A DNA stretch of 32,150 nt from NCBI GenBank assembly GCA_021287065.1, contig JAJTBE010000189.1, forward strand, positions 1-32,150, written 5' to 3'. The first letter of the stretch is position 1. Every line of letters begins with the position of its first letter. The notes beneath the pieces are model-generated. The model was not told the origin of the DNA. It saw only the letters and a program-made list of their open reading frames with translations, and did no database searches. Below are positions 24,617 through 32,150 of the stretch, in pieces. The position numbers were made by a program, and so were the translations under genes. This DNA comes from Bacillota bacterium. Lineage in GTDB: Bacteria > Vulcanimicrobiota > JAJTBE01.

Positions 24617-24646
24617 TTGACCGAACTTTATAAACGGGGATACATA
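24617..24646 (+). promoter_or_regulatory. candidate promoter of the alpha-2-macroglobulin gene
   Basis: TTGACC (24617-24622) and TACATA (24641-24646) are 18 nt apart. They lie in the 429-bp divergent gap 24406-24834, which is AT-rich and otherwise shows no gene I can support. If correct, the leader would be about 180 nt long. Confidence 0.35.
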
Positions 24647-24834
24647 ATAGAAGTGTTTTGCACTATAAATTTACACATTTTTAAAGGCATTCCGTCGGTT
24701 ACACTTGGTGGAGCTTTGCAAAACAACGGGAATTTTTTTAACTCTTCTGAAATAAAACTCTCTGACTACTGTATAAGCATATTGTAAACTTCCTGCAGGA
24801 CCATGGCTTTTCAAGATTTTCGGAGGTGTTGTAT

Positions 24835-27800
24835 ATGTGGAAATTCTGGGGGATTATACTAATCTCAGCGATTGGACTGATTTTTATCAGCGTTTCATGT
24901 GGAGCAATTATGCCGGCGAACCTGCCGGAATTCGAAATCAAAGTGATGGGCAGCAGCTCATTTCTTTCGGGCAGTCAGGGGGCAATGAGAGTTATTGCCT
25001 ACCAGCCTTCCGATCAGTCGCCGGTTCCCAATGTGCCGGTTAAGATTTATCTTCAGAAAAAGGCTGATATTAAAAACGACCCTGCTGCAGGCGGCGAAGC
25101 TGCAGGCTCAACTCCGTCGGCAAGCCCCACCCGCAAACAGGATTTGGGCGAACCGGTTTTCAGCGGCGTCACAGACCAGACGGGTTCTGTAAGTGCAAAT
25201 TTTGCCATTCCCGATGGTTATGAAGGTTCCGCCAGAATGACCTTTGTGGCCGGTCTTAACGAAAAACCTGTGGAAACTGCCACAGACATAAGTATTTCAA
25301 AAAAGTTCAAAATCTATCTGACAACCGACAAACCTTTGTATCAGCCCTCACAGGTGATAAATATCAGAGCGCTGGCTCTTTCTGTGCCTTCTCTCATTCC
25401 TGTGGCTGAAAAGGAAATGACTATCGAAGTTCAGGATGCCAAAGGCAATAAGGTTTTCAAGAAAAAAGCCAACACTTCGAAATTCGGCATTTGCTCTGCC
25501 AAATTCGAACTTGCCGATGAAGTGAACATGGGCGAATTCAAAGTCAGCGCTTTCCTTGAAAACGAATCCTCAGACAAGAGCGTTACCGTCAAAAAGTATG
25601 TTCTGCCCAAATTTAAGGTGGATTTCAAAAAGGACAGAACTTTTTATGCCCCCGGAGATACCATCAAAGGCGATCTTCAGATCGATTATTTCTTCGGAAA
25701 ACCTGTTTCAGGCGGAAAAGTAACGGTAAAACTCAACACCTTTGATGTTGAATTCAGAAAAGCTGCGGAAGTAAAGGGAGTAACAGACAAAACCGGTCAT
25801 TATTCCTTTGAAATGCAGATTCCCGATTACCTGGTGGGACAACCCCTTGAAAAGGGCGGAGCGGTTTCGAAGGTAGATGTTGAAGTGGTTGATACCGCAG
25901 ATCATAAAGAAGCTGTAACCAGAATGATACCCATCAGCAAGGAAAGCCTGAAGGCGGAAGTTTTCCCCGAAAGCGGAACCATCAAACCCGGACTTGAAAA
26001 CAAAATCTATGTTCTCACCACCTATCCCGACGGTTCACCGGTTAAAACCACCGTTACGGCAAAGTTCGGAAGCGATGTCCAGATTCTGGATACTGATGCG
26101 GCTGGTATTGTTTCGTTCACCATAAAACCTGAAACCGGCAGCTCATCTCTAATCGAAATTAAGGCAAAAACGGAAAAGGGTGAGGAGATTACAACTTCCC
26201 AAAACCTCCCCATAGCTGCTCAGGCTGAAGAGCAGATAATTCTCCGCACTGATAAAGCTCAGTATAAAGCGGGCGAAACCCTTAAAATGCAGATACTCAC
26301 CACAAAAGGCAAAGGCAGCGTCTATATCGATTTTGTAAAAAACAGACAGACCATGCTGACCAAAGCAGTGGAAGTTACATCAAATATGCAGCCCTGGAGT
26401 ATGGATATAACCCCCGACCTTATGGGAATGGTTACCATCCATGCATACAAAATCACTGCCGCAGGCACCATAAGGGACTCCCGGAATATTTATATAGCCC
26501 CTGCCGGAGATCTTGCCATAGCTGTAAAACCCGATAAGGATGTTTATAAACCCGGTGAAGAGGCAAATATCGATCTTACGGTTACGGATAAGGAAGGAAA
26601 ACCTTCTCTGTCAGCCCTTGGTGTGGATATCGTTGACGAATCGGTTTTCGCACTGGGAGAAATGCTCCCCGGACTGGAAAGGGTTTATTTTCTCCTCGAA
26701 AAGGAACTGATGGAGCCTAAGTATGAAATTCACGGTATGACTGTTACTCAGGCAGTAATGCCCGCTGAAAAAGTTGACGAGGATCAGCAGGCTCTTAAAC
26801 AGATTCTGTTCAACAAAATTTCATCTGATATGAATTATCCCGTCAATGTTGATACATACAACCTCAAACTGCAGGAATGCTTCAGAAAAATGCAGACCAT
26901 AAACAACGCTATGTATCAGTATTTCAGCAAAAACAGAAAATACCCCGCTGCAGATGAACTTGAGCTTCTTGTAAAAGAAGAGCTTGTTAAAAAAGAAGAT
27001 ATCGTTGATCCCTGGGGACACAAATTCTATCTGAAGAAACCCCGCTACGAAAATGGTCCCCCGGAGGTAGCTTCAATGGGTCCCGCTGGAACAATGAACG
27101 AAGACACCGAACTGACAATGACCAAACTTTCCCAGACTATGTATTCTATGCAGGACTTCAAAGACGACTTTGCAAGGCCTCAGGGCAGAATAATGATGGA
27201 AGACGGCGTCGCTGCCGGCGCTCCCCCGCCCGGTGCTATTCTAAAGATGGAAAAAGCAGCATCCAATGAAATGGCTGAACCAAAAATGGCAAAAGGCGGC
27301 AGCGGGGAAGGCGGACAAAAGCAGGTCAAGGTCAGGGAATATTTCCCCGAAACCCTCTACACAAACCCGCAGGTTCTCACCGATGAAAAGGGAAAAGCCA
27401 GAATAACCCTCAATATGGCTGATTCCATCACCACATGGAGACTTACCGGATTTGCCAATTCCCTCAGAGGTGAAATGGGCAATGTCAACCACGGTATCAG
27501 GGTTTTTCAGGATTTCTTTATTGATATCGACTTCCCGGTTGCCCTCACCGAAGGAGATGAAATATCAGTTCCCATCGCAGTTTACAACTATCTGAAAGAT
27601 ACTCAGACCGTAAAACTGAAAGTGGAAAAAGGCGATTGGTTTGAGATGATGGACGGCAGTTTCGAAAAAAGCGTCCAGCTTGCAAAAGACGAAGTTAAAG
27701 CTGTCTATTTCAGAATAAAAGCCAAAAAACTCGGCAAACAGAAATTTACCGTTTATGCATACGGTTCAAAAATGGACGATGCAATCAAACGGGAAATTGA

Positions 27801-29424
27801 AATCCTCCCCAACGGCGAAATGAAACTTCTGAGCATCAGCGACAAAACAGGCCAGCAGATTGAAAAAACAGTATCTATCCCTCAGAACGCCATTCCCGGA
27901 GCATCAAAAATTCTGGTCAGACTCTATCCCGGCGTCATTTCACAGGTGGTGGAAGGACTGGATAAAATCTTCCAGATGCCCTTCGGCTGCTTCGAGCAGA
28001 CTTCATCCACCACTTATCCCAATGCGCTTGTTCTCAACTATCTGAAAAAGCAGAAGAAGATTACCCCCGAGCTTCAGATGAAAGCTGAAGGCTACATCAA
28101 CACCGGCTATCAGAGGCTCGTCAGCTTTGAGGTTCAGGGCGGAGGCTTCTCCTGGTTCGGCAATGCCCCCGCAAACCAGATCCTCACAGCATTCGGAATT
28201 CTGGAATTCCGGGATATGTCAAAAGTGTATGAAGTGGATCCCAATGTAATCAACCGCACCCAAGCCTGGCTTGCAAGACAGCAGGGACAGGACGGCGCCT
28301 GGGCTCCTGATGCCAACTATCTCCATCAGGAAAGCTGGGGTAAAATTCAGGGCGGCGGAAAAATCCCCGTAACTTCCTACATCGTCTGGGCACTCGCAGA
28401 ATCAGGCTACAGAGGTAATGATCTCACCAAAGGCCTCGAATACCTGAAGAAAAACGCCGGACAGATTAATGATCCCTATATCCTTGCACTGGTAAGCAAC
28501 GCTTTTGCATCAGTGGAACCCGACGGAAAATTCACCGCAGAACTGATGAAAAAACTGGAAAAAGCAGCAAAGGTTACTTCAGACAGCGCCTGCTGGGAAA
28601 CCAAGGTCCAGACGGGAACATACTCCCACGGCAACAGCGCAAATCTGGAAACCTCAGCCCTTGCCACCCTTGCCTGCCTCAAGGTGAAAGGCTACGAAAA
28701 CCTTGCAACCAAAGGCATAAATTATCTCGTAAAAAGCAAAGATCCCAACGGAACCTGGTTCTCAACACAGGCAACCATCCTGAGCATGAAAGCTCTTATT
28801 CTCGCACAGGAATCAGCCGGACAGAGAGTCAACGCCAATATCAAAATAACCGTAAACGGAAAACGGAGCGAAAGTTTCAAACTGACATCGGAAAACTTTG
28901 ATGTTTATAATCAGGCGGACTTTGGCGATGTAACACTCAACGGAAACAACAAAGTTGTTATAACAATGGAAGGCGAAGGCTCCTGCTACTATCAGATCGC
29001 TACAAAATACTACGAACCCTGGAGCGGGGAAAAACAGTCGGCAAAACCCCTGTCCATCAATGTGGCATACGACCGCACCACCCTGAAGGAAAACGATATG
29101 CTCACGGAAACCGTAACCATCAGAAATAACACAAGATCCATGATGAATATGGTTATGGTGGATCTGGGCGTACCTCCCGGATTTAATGTAATGACTCCCG
29201 ACCTTACCGAATATGTAGGCAAAAAGTTTATGAAATACACTATGACTTCACGCCAGATTATCATATATCTCGATAAGGTAAAACCCGGTGAAACAATTCA
29301 GTTCAAATACAGGCTTCAGGCAAAATTCCCGCTGAAAGCCAAAACACCCGAATCCAAAACCTATCAGTACTACAACCCGGAAGTCAAAGACATTGGCAAA
29401 CCCGTTACTCTGGAAGTTAAATAA
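24835..29424 (+). CDS. bacterial alpha-2-macroglobulin with thioester motif and GspG-like insert, 1529 aa
   Basis: Alpha-2-macroglobulins trap attacking proteases: cleavage of a bait region exposes a reactive thioester. The N-terminus is a signal peptide ending ...FISVSCGA, so it is probably a lipoprotein, though serine at -3 is unusual. A long run of MG-type beta domains follows (YLTTDKPLYQPSQVINIRAL is typical MG2). The A2M-family block EYFPETLYTNPQVLTDEKGK ... SITTWRLTGFA lies at about 835-880. The thioester motif is GCFEQ with C1052 and Q1055 intact (usual form GCGEQ). An alpha/alpha toroid domain and a final receptor-like domain follow. Between MG6 and the A2M block, at about 678-762, lies a segment resembling the GspG pseudopilin. 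The ATG has GGAGGT 7 nt upstream. No pbpC gene is adjacent, unlike E. coli yfhM. Confidence 0.93.
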   Translation: MWKFWGIILISAIGLIFISVSCGAIMPANLPEFEIKVMGSSSFLSGSQGAMRVIAYQPSDQSPVPNVPVKIYLQKKADIKNDPAAGGEAAGSTPSASPTRKQDLGEPVFSGVTDQTGSVSANFAIPDGYEGSARMTFVAGLNEKPVETATDISISKKFKIYLTTDKPLYQPSQVINIRALALSVPSLIPVAEKEMTIEVQDAKGNKVFKKKANTSKFGICSAKFELADEVNMGEFKVSAFLENESSDKSVTVKKYVLPKFKVDFKKDRTFYAPGDTIKGDLQIDYFFGKPVSGGKVTVKLNTFDVEFRKAAEVKGVTDKTGHYSFEMQIPDYLVGQPLEKGGAVSKVDVEVVDTADHKEAVTRMIPISKESLKAEVFPESGTIKPGLENKIYVLTTYPDGSPVKTTVTAKFGSDVQILDTDAAGIVSFTIKPETGSSSLIEIKAKTEKGEEITTSQNLPIAAQAEEQIILRTDKAQYKAGETLKMQILTTKGKGSVYIDFVKNRQTMLTKAVEVTSNMQPWSMDITPDLMGMVTIHAYKITAAGTIRDSRNIYIAPAGDLAIAVKPDKDVYKPGEEANIDLTVTDKEGKPSLSALGVDIVDESVFALGEMLPGLERVYFLLEKELMEPKYEIHGMTVTQAVMPAEKVDEDQQALKQILFNKISSDMNYPVNVDTYNLKLQECFRKMQTINNAMYQYFSKNRKYPAADELELLVKEELVKKEDIVDPWGHKFYLKKPRYENGPPEVASMGPAGTMNEDTELTMTKLSQTMYSMQDFKDDFARPQGRIMMEDGVAAGAPPPGAILKMEKAASNEMAEPKMAKGGSGEGGQKQVKVREYFPETLYTNPQVLTDEKGKARITLNMADSITTWRLTGFANSLRGEMGNVNHGIRVFQDFFIDIDFPVALTEGDEISVPIAVYNYLKDTQTVKLKVEKGDWFEMMDGSFEKSVQLAKDEVKAVYFRIKAKKLGKQKFTVYAYGSKMDDAIKREIEILPNGEMKLLSISDKTGQQIEKTVSIPQNAIPGASKILVRLYPGVISQVVEGLDKIFQMPFGCFEQTSSTTYPNALVLNYLKKQKKITPELQMKAEGYINTGYQRLVSFEVQGGGFSWFGNAPANQILTAFGILEFRDMSKVYEVDPNVINRTQAWLARQQGQDGAWAPDANYLHQESWGKIQGGGKIPVTSYIVWALAESGYRGNDLTKGLEYLKKNAGQINDPYILALVSNAFASVEPDGKFTAELMKKLEKAAKVTSDSACWETKVQTGTYSHGNSANLETSALATLACLKVKGYENLATKGINYLVKSKDPNGTWFSTQATILSMKALILAQESAGQRVNANIKITVNGKRSESFKLTSENFDVYNQADFGDVTLNGNNKVVITMEGEGSCYYQIATKYYEPWSGEKQSAKPLSINVAYDRTTLKENDMLTETVTIRNNTRSMMNMVMVDLGVPPGFNVMTPDLTEYVGKKFMKYTMTSRQIIIYLDKVKPGETIQFKYRLQAKFPLKAKTPESKTYQYYNPEVKDIGKPVTLEVK
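26866..27120 (+). other. GspG-like pseudopilin domain within alpha-2-macroglobulin
   Basis: Residues 678-762 read as an amphipathic helix (LQECFRKMQTINNAMYQYF), then KNRKYPAADELELLV, then DPWG (725-728) and SMGPAGTMNEDTEL. In GspG (T2SSG) the same order occurs: helix, YPT, an EALV-like stretch, DPWGNPY, and the loop SLGADGKEGGEGEDADI, which holds calcium. The hydrophobic N-terminal half of the pilin helix is absent, as in a soluble domain. Confidence 0.65.
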
Positions 29425-29438
29425 ATCAGGAGGACTTC

Positions 29439-29666
29439 ATGAAACTGGAACTTGATCGTTACACCAAATTTATCCTTACGGTTATCGCCATTGCACTTCT
29501 CCTTAATGCGGCAGCATCATTTCTGAATATGACGGGCCATACCTCAGCGGTTCAGGCATATTCTGAAAATGAAATGAAAATCACCGATGTAAGGTCTGTG
29601 TGGCCCATAAGGGTGGAAATAACAAACTGGCCCCAGCAGTATAAAGTAAAACAGGCGGATATGTAA
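29439..29666 (+). CDS. small membrane-anchored protein downstream of alpha-2-macroglobulin, 75 aa
   Basis: The layout is a short charged start (MKLELDRYTK), one membrane helix (FILTVIAIALLLNAAASFL) and a ~45-residue exported tail with EMKITDVRSVWPIRVEITNW. Short proteins of this layout, a basic start before a FxLTVIA helix, occur widely in bacteria without known function. The ATG has AGGAGG and begins 14 nt after the alpha-2-macroglobulin stop, so they share a transcript. A partner or anchor role is inferred from linkage only. Confidence 0.65.
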   Translation: MKLELDRYTKFILTVIAIALLLNAAASFLNMTGHTSAVQAYSENEMKITDVRSVWPIRVEITNWPQQYKVKQADM

Positions 29667-29674
29667 CTTCAAAA

Positions 29675-29723
29675 AAGGAGCCTGTTCGGGAACTATATAA
29701 AACATAGCTCCTGAACAGGCTCC
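29675..29723 (-). terminator. hairpin with minus-strand U-tract between two plus-strand genes
   Basis: GGAGCCTGTTCGGGAACTA pairs with TAGCTCCTGAACAGGCTCC with two mismatches. The minus strand continues TTTTTTG, while the plus strand has no clean T run. It is therefore best read as a minus-strand terminator, probably for the decarboxylase transcript. A similar GGAGCC...GGCTCC element lies at 6921-6974. Confidence 0.6.
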
Positions 29724-29759
29724 ATATTATTAAAATATATAAAAACGGAGGTCCTGTTA

Positions 29760-30131
29760 ATGTGGATTTTCAGTAAATACGGATTTTTCTCCATCGTAAA
29801 AAAACCTTATACAGGCGAAGAAGGCAATGTTCATATCAGGGCAAGGCTCAAAAACGACATCGAAAAATTAAAGGAAATCACCAGCTTACCCAATGAAATC
29901 AAAACAGACGAATATGCGGATTATCCTTACAGAATCATTGTGGGAGAGTCCGAACTCTCAAAAATTATGAAGGTCCTGGAAGAATCCATTGATTACAGCA
30001 ATTTCAAAGATACAGTCCACAACCTCGACCATAGCCCCCTCGGAATAAAAAGAAACCGCGCCTATATGAATGTCTGGGCTGAAATGGCAAGACTCCATCA
30101 GGCGGAACTTCTTGAAAACAACGGCAAATAA
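29760..30131 (+). CDS. conserved hypothetical protein, 123 aa
   Basis: The sequence begins MWIFSKYGFFSIVKK and contains NVHIRARLKNDIEKLKEI, YPYRIIVGESELSKIMKVL and ESIDYSNFKDTV. I recognise this as the layout of a widespread small bacterial protein family of unknown function: a GFFS start, an R-A-R strand, YPYR, and IDY-NFK near the end. It looks like a two-layer alpha/beta fold, soluble, with no signal peptide. The ATG has GGAGGT about 8 nt upstream. It follows the small membrane protein by 93 bp. Its stop is only 2 bp from the stop of the convergent decarboxylase. Confidence 0.75.
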   Translation: MWIFSKYGFFSIVKKPYTGEEGNVHIRARLKNDIEKLKEITSLPNEIKTDEYADYPYRIIVGESELSKIMKVLEESIDYSNFKDTVHNLDHSPLGIKRNRAYMNVWAEMARLHQAELLENNGK

Positions 30132-30133
30132 TA

Positions 30134-31489
30134 TTAAACCTGAATTTCCTCAATAATCCGCCATATCCGATCAATCCATTCATCGTGCTCAGGTTTCATA
30201 AGGCACGACCTCAGACAGGTTACATAAGGCTCATCAAATTCCACATCAACCCAAATATCTTTCAGCAGTTTTGACGGATACCTGAAAATCGCCAGATACA
30301 GGTTCTTTTCTTCTGCTTTTCCGAATATTCTTTCTGATAATGCCGATATCTCAGAAGCTTTTTTCCCTTTGGGAGCCCAAACAGTTATATCAAGCTCAGG
30401 GGGAAATATTGTCAGAAATCTGCCGCTTTCCCTTATCTTTTCATATAACTCAACCGCTGCAGCCCTGCATTTTGAAATATTCCGGGCAAATTCACCATCC
30501 CTGTCATAAGGCAGAACCTGCTGCACCGCCCATAAAGCCGCCGCCGCCGCACCGGGCCTCGAACACTCAAGACTTATCTCCCCAAGATGTATATCGGATG
30601 ATGTAAAATAGGTATAAGGGGAGTCATGTTTGTAAAACCTGCCCACAGAAGGATCCCTGAATATCACGCATCCACACCCGTAAGGCTGCAAACCATGTTT
30701 ATGCGGATCAATAACTATGGAATCAACCCGAACCAGATGATCCAATGCCGCTCTTGCTGATGAACCGAGATTCCCGGCAAGGGTGAAATATCCGCCGTAA
30801 GCGGCATCGGCATGAATTCTGAACCCGAATTCTTCCTGAAGCTTGAGTATTTCCGGGAGAGGATCAACCGAACCTGTAGCCGTCGTCCCCATCGTTGCAA
30901 CAACCGTTCCAACATTACCCTGCTCAAGAATCGCCCTTAATGCCTTCATATCCATTTCTGCCTGAGCATTACAAGGCACAGCCTGAAAATCAATACCCAG
31001 AACCTCGGATATCCTTCCATGGGTATAATGCGCCTGCTCGGAAGCTATAATCTTCTTTCCGGGATGAAGCCTGCCTGATATCCATAAAGCCTCCAGATTC
31101 GCCATTGTGCCCCCGCCGGTAAGATGCCCAAGATGCTCAGCCCAGCCAAACATTTCAGCTATTTTTGCCACAGCTTCCTTTTCCATCCGTGATGAAGCTT
31201 TACCACCATCAAGTGCGTGATTGTTGGGATTAACCCATAACGAAAGCATATACGCAATGCGGGAAGCAGGATGGGGCGGTTTAAGCATCTGTCCTGCATA
31301 AAGCGGATGAAAATAAGGATAATTATCCCGCATTCTCCGGGCAAGAGCCATCATTGCTTCTTCAATTTTATCATAATCAAACTGCTCACAAGTCTCAGGC
31401 AAGTTCTCAAAACCTGCCTCCATTTCATAAAGAGCCTTTTTCAGAATATCAAGACTCCGCTTCTCAAACTGAAATGAAGTGTTTTCCAT
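30134..31489 (-). CDS. PLP-dependent group II decarboxylase, 451 aa
   Basis: This is a fold-type I PLP enzyme of the Pyridoxal_deC family (aromatic amino acid, glutamate, tyrosine or histidine decarboxylase group). K264 in VIDPHKHGLQPYGCG is the PLP lysine. HADAAYGGYF holds the aspartate that contacts the pyridine nitrogen. HLTGGGTMANLEAL binds the phosphate. NYPYFHPLYAGQMLKPPHP near the start is also typical. The ATG at 31489 has GAGGAAG 5 nt upstream. The open frame runs about 100 codons further up, but only through repeat DNA. The substrate cannot be chosen from sequence alone; an amino-acid-derived amine product is likely. Confidence 0.9.
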   Translation of the reverse strand: MENTSFQFEKRSLDILKKALYEMEAGFENLPETCEQFDYDKIEEAMMALARRMRDNYPYFHPLYAGQMLKPPHPASRIAYMLSLWVNPNNHALDGGKASSRMEKEAVAKIAEMFGWAEHLGHLTGGGTMANLEALWISGRLHPGKKIIASEQAHYTHGRISEVLGIDFQAVPCNAQAEMDMKALRAILEQGNVGTVVATMGTTATGSVDPLPEILKLQEEFGFRIHADAAYGGYFTLAGNLGSSARAALDHLVRVDSIVIDPHKHGLQPYGCGCVIFRDPSVGRFYKHDSPYTYFTSSDIHLGEISLECSRPGAAAAALWAVQQVLPYDRDGEFARNISKCRAAAVELYEKIRESGRFLTIFPPELDITVWAPKGKKASEISALSERIFGKAEEKNLYLAIFRYPSKLLKDIWVDVEFDEPYVTCLRSCLMKPEHDEWIDRIWRIIEEIQV

Positions 31490-31552
31490 AACCGCTTCCT
31501 CATAAAAAAGAATTTTATCAGACAGTAAATAAAACGACCCGGCCTGACTTTT

Positions 31553-31558
31553 ATTATA
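31553..31558 (-). promoter_or_regulatory. candidate -10 box of the decarboxylase gene
   Basis: TATAAT on the minus strand, preceded by TG, lies about 64 bp before the ATG. No good -35 is visible. A start site here would exclude the longer reading frame. Confidence 0.35.
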
Positions 31559-31692
31559 CACCCAAAACGACCTGATACCATAAACGCTGCACAATTTCAC
31601 AAAAACCCTTCGAAAAAAAGCAAAGCAATCCCGCCGCCAATGCATAGTTCCGGAACCAACACCAGAATTATCAAAATATCTTCCGATTCCCA

Positions 31693-31900
31693 ACCCAATA
31701 CTCTTGTTTTTCAAAGAGGGAGGTTCGGAGGGAAACCCGATTTTCCAAAAAAGCGTGGTTCCTTCTGACAGTTCCCATTTCCCCCATGCCACTGAATTAG
31801 TAAAAAATTACTCAAATCCACAGTCCAATAGTCTTGTTTTTCAAGGGAGGAGGTTCGGAGGAGACCTCGCTTTTCCAAAAAAGCGTGGTCTCCTCTGACG
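31693..31900. repeat. two direct hairpin repeats, period 130 bp (copies D1 and D2)
   Basis: The units at 31693-31770 and 31823-31900 share TCTTGTTTTTCAA, AGGAGGTTCGGAGG-like text and TTTTCCAAAAAAGCGTGGT. Each contains a stem around TTTTCCAAAAAA. In D2 the arms GAGGAGACCTCGC and GCGTGGTCTCCTC pair at 12 of 13 positions. In D1 the arms differ, yet part of the stem still pairs (AACC/GGTT in place of GACC/GGTC). Confidence 0.7.
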
Positions 31901-31914
31901 GTCCCTAACCCCGA

Positions 31915-32018
31915 GTCGGTCCAAATCCCTCTGGTCGGTCCCCCAATTCAAAAGTTTTGGGATGGAGGTCTGGAGGAAACTTTTTTCAAAAAGTTTTCTC
32001 CGGGAGCTTGGCAAACCG
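31915..32018. repeat. dispersed composite repeat (copy B)
   Basis: 31931-31965 is identical to 18734-18768. The stem GGAGGAAAC...GTTTTCTCC with T-run/A-run core lies at 31972-32001, followed by GGGAGCTTGGCAAACCG, as in copy A apart from one base. GTCGGTCCAAATCCC at 31915-31929 is shared with copy C at 163-177. The stretch 31490-32150 holds no gene beyond repeats and the candidate -10 box. Confidence 0.75.
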
Positions 32019-32109
32019 ATACAACCCTCGTGAGCGATCAGATAAATCCATGCCATTATTCGGTTGAATTATGTTTTCTGCGAGGGGCTCATCTAAAATT
32101 CTTTTTTTT

Positions 32110-32143
32110 GGGAAACCCGCTTTTTGAAAAAAGCTCGTTTCCC
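32110..32143. repeat. hairpin repeat unit at the right edge (copy E)
   Basis: GGGAAACCCGCTTTTT and AAAAAGCTCGTTTCCC pair at 14 of 16 positions around a one- or two-base loop. The left arm starts like D1 (GGAAACCCG) but the right arm differs. The window ends 7 bp later, so more of the element may follow. Confidence 0.6.
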
Positions 32144-32150
32144 AAACCCT

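Noticed and set aside
24566-24787. 73-codon plus-strand open frame in the gap before alpha-2-macroglobulin
   Set aside because: No ribosome site or family features; it overlaps the candidate promoter and an AT-rich leader.
29439-30131. Toxin-antitoxin pair
   Set aside because: The first protein is a membrane-anchored tail following alpha-2-macroglobulin and the second resembles a widespread conserved family; spacing and features do not fit a TA module.
31490-31792. 100-codon N-terminal extension of the decarboxylase frame
   Set aside because: It runs through repeat copy D1 and a candidate -10 box, adds no family sequence, and the ATG at 31489 has a good ribosome site.
31693-31900. CRISPR array from regular hairpin repeats
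   Set aside because: Only two long, imperfect units of period 130 bp; no short identical repeats with unique spacers and no cas genes.
1-32150. tRNA, rRNA, prophage or insertion sequence
   Set aside because: No T-loop consensus, rRNA-like text, integrase, transposase or phage structural gene was recognised on either strand.

Overview
The window looks like part of a chromosome from a diderm (two-membrane) bacterium of an under-described lineage. Support for this comes from a heptose-phosphate isomerase (GmhA), a periplasmic HtrA protease, a long exported alpha-2-macroglobulin with a thioester motif, an ECF sigma/anti-sigma pair and a non-hydrolysing UDP-GlcNAc 2-epimerase. Large Ser/Thr kinase and hybrid histidine kinase genes, frequent TTG starts and hairpin-rich intergenic repeats would suit a deep-branching group such as Riflebacteria-like bacteria, but that placement is a guess. 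I see no rRNA, tRNA, CRISPR array, insertion sequence or prophage.

Layout. 1-205: C-rich tandem and hairpin repeats. 269-6821 (minus): HtrA, a methyltransferase and an ATP/ADP-translocase-like membrane protein fused to HEAT repeats form a tight run, followed by gmhA and an ATP-grasp protein. 7002-9077 (minus): ECF sigma factor, zinc anti-sigma factor and an exported Gly-Pro-rich coiled-coil protein; this probable envelope-stress switch lies just upstream of htrA. 9226-10230 (plus): a zinc metallopeptidase of the lethal-factor-like (ATLF) fold with no signal peptide, divergent from the sigma gene. 10410-18677 (plus): a membrane PAS histidine kinase, a 1208-residue Ser/Thr kinase-AAA-TPR protein, an FHA-GAF-PAS-kinase-receiver hybrid and a GNAT acetyltransferase. 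18690-18985: composite repeat. 18999-21242 (minus): wecB and a flippase-like LPG-synthase transmembrane-domain protein. 21416-24405 (minus): a glycine-rich membrane-active-looking protein and a membrane-anchored beta-propeller protein. 24835-30131 (plus): alpha-2-macroglobulin and two small conserved-looking proteins. 30134-31489 (minus): a PLP-dependent group II decarboxylase. 31690-32150: more hairpin repeats.

Three systems stand out. (1) The alpha-2-macroglobulin carries what looks like a GspG pseudopilin globular domain at the bait-region position. (2) The kinase pair at 12147-18171 looks like a HstK-type kinase/AAA/histidine-kinase protein split into two genes; the Ser/Thr kinase ends in three T-x-x-D motifs and the partner begins with an FHA domain. 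(3) A family of intergenic elements with a T-run/A-run hairpin core occurs at the left edge, the middle and the right edge, with paired changes in the stems.

Much of the content concerns the cell envelope (HtrA, ECF module, GmhA, WecB, flippase-like protein, alpha-2-macroglobulin), consistent with a locus for envelope building and surveillance. This grouping is inferred from gene content only.
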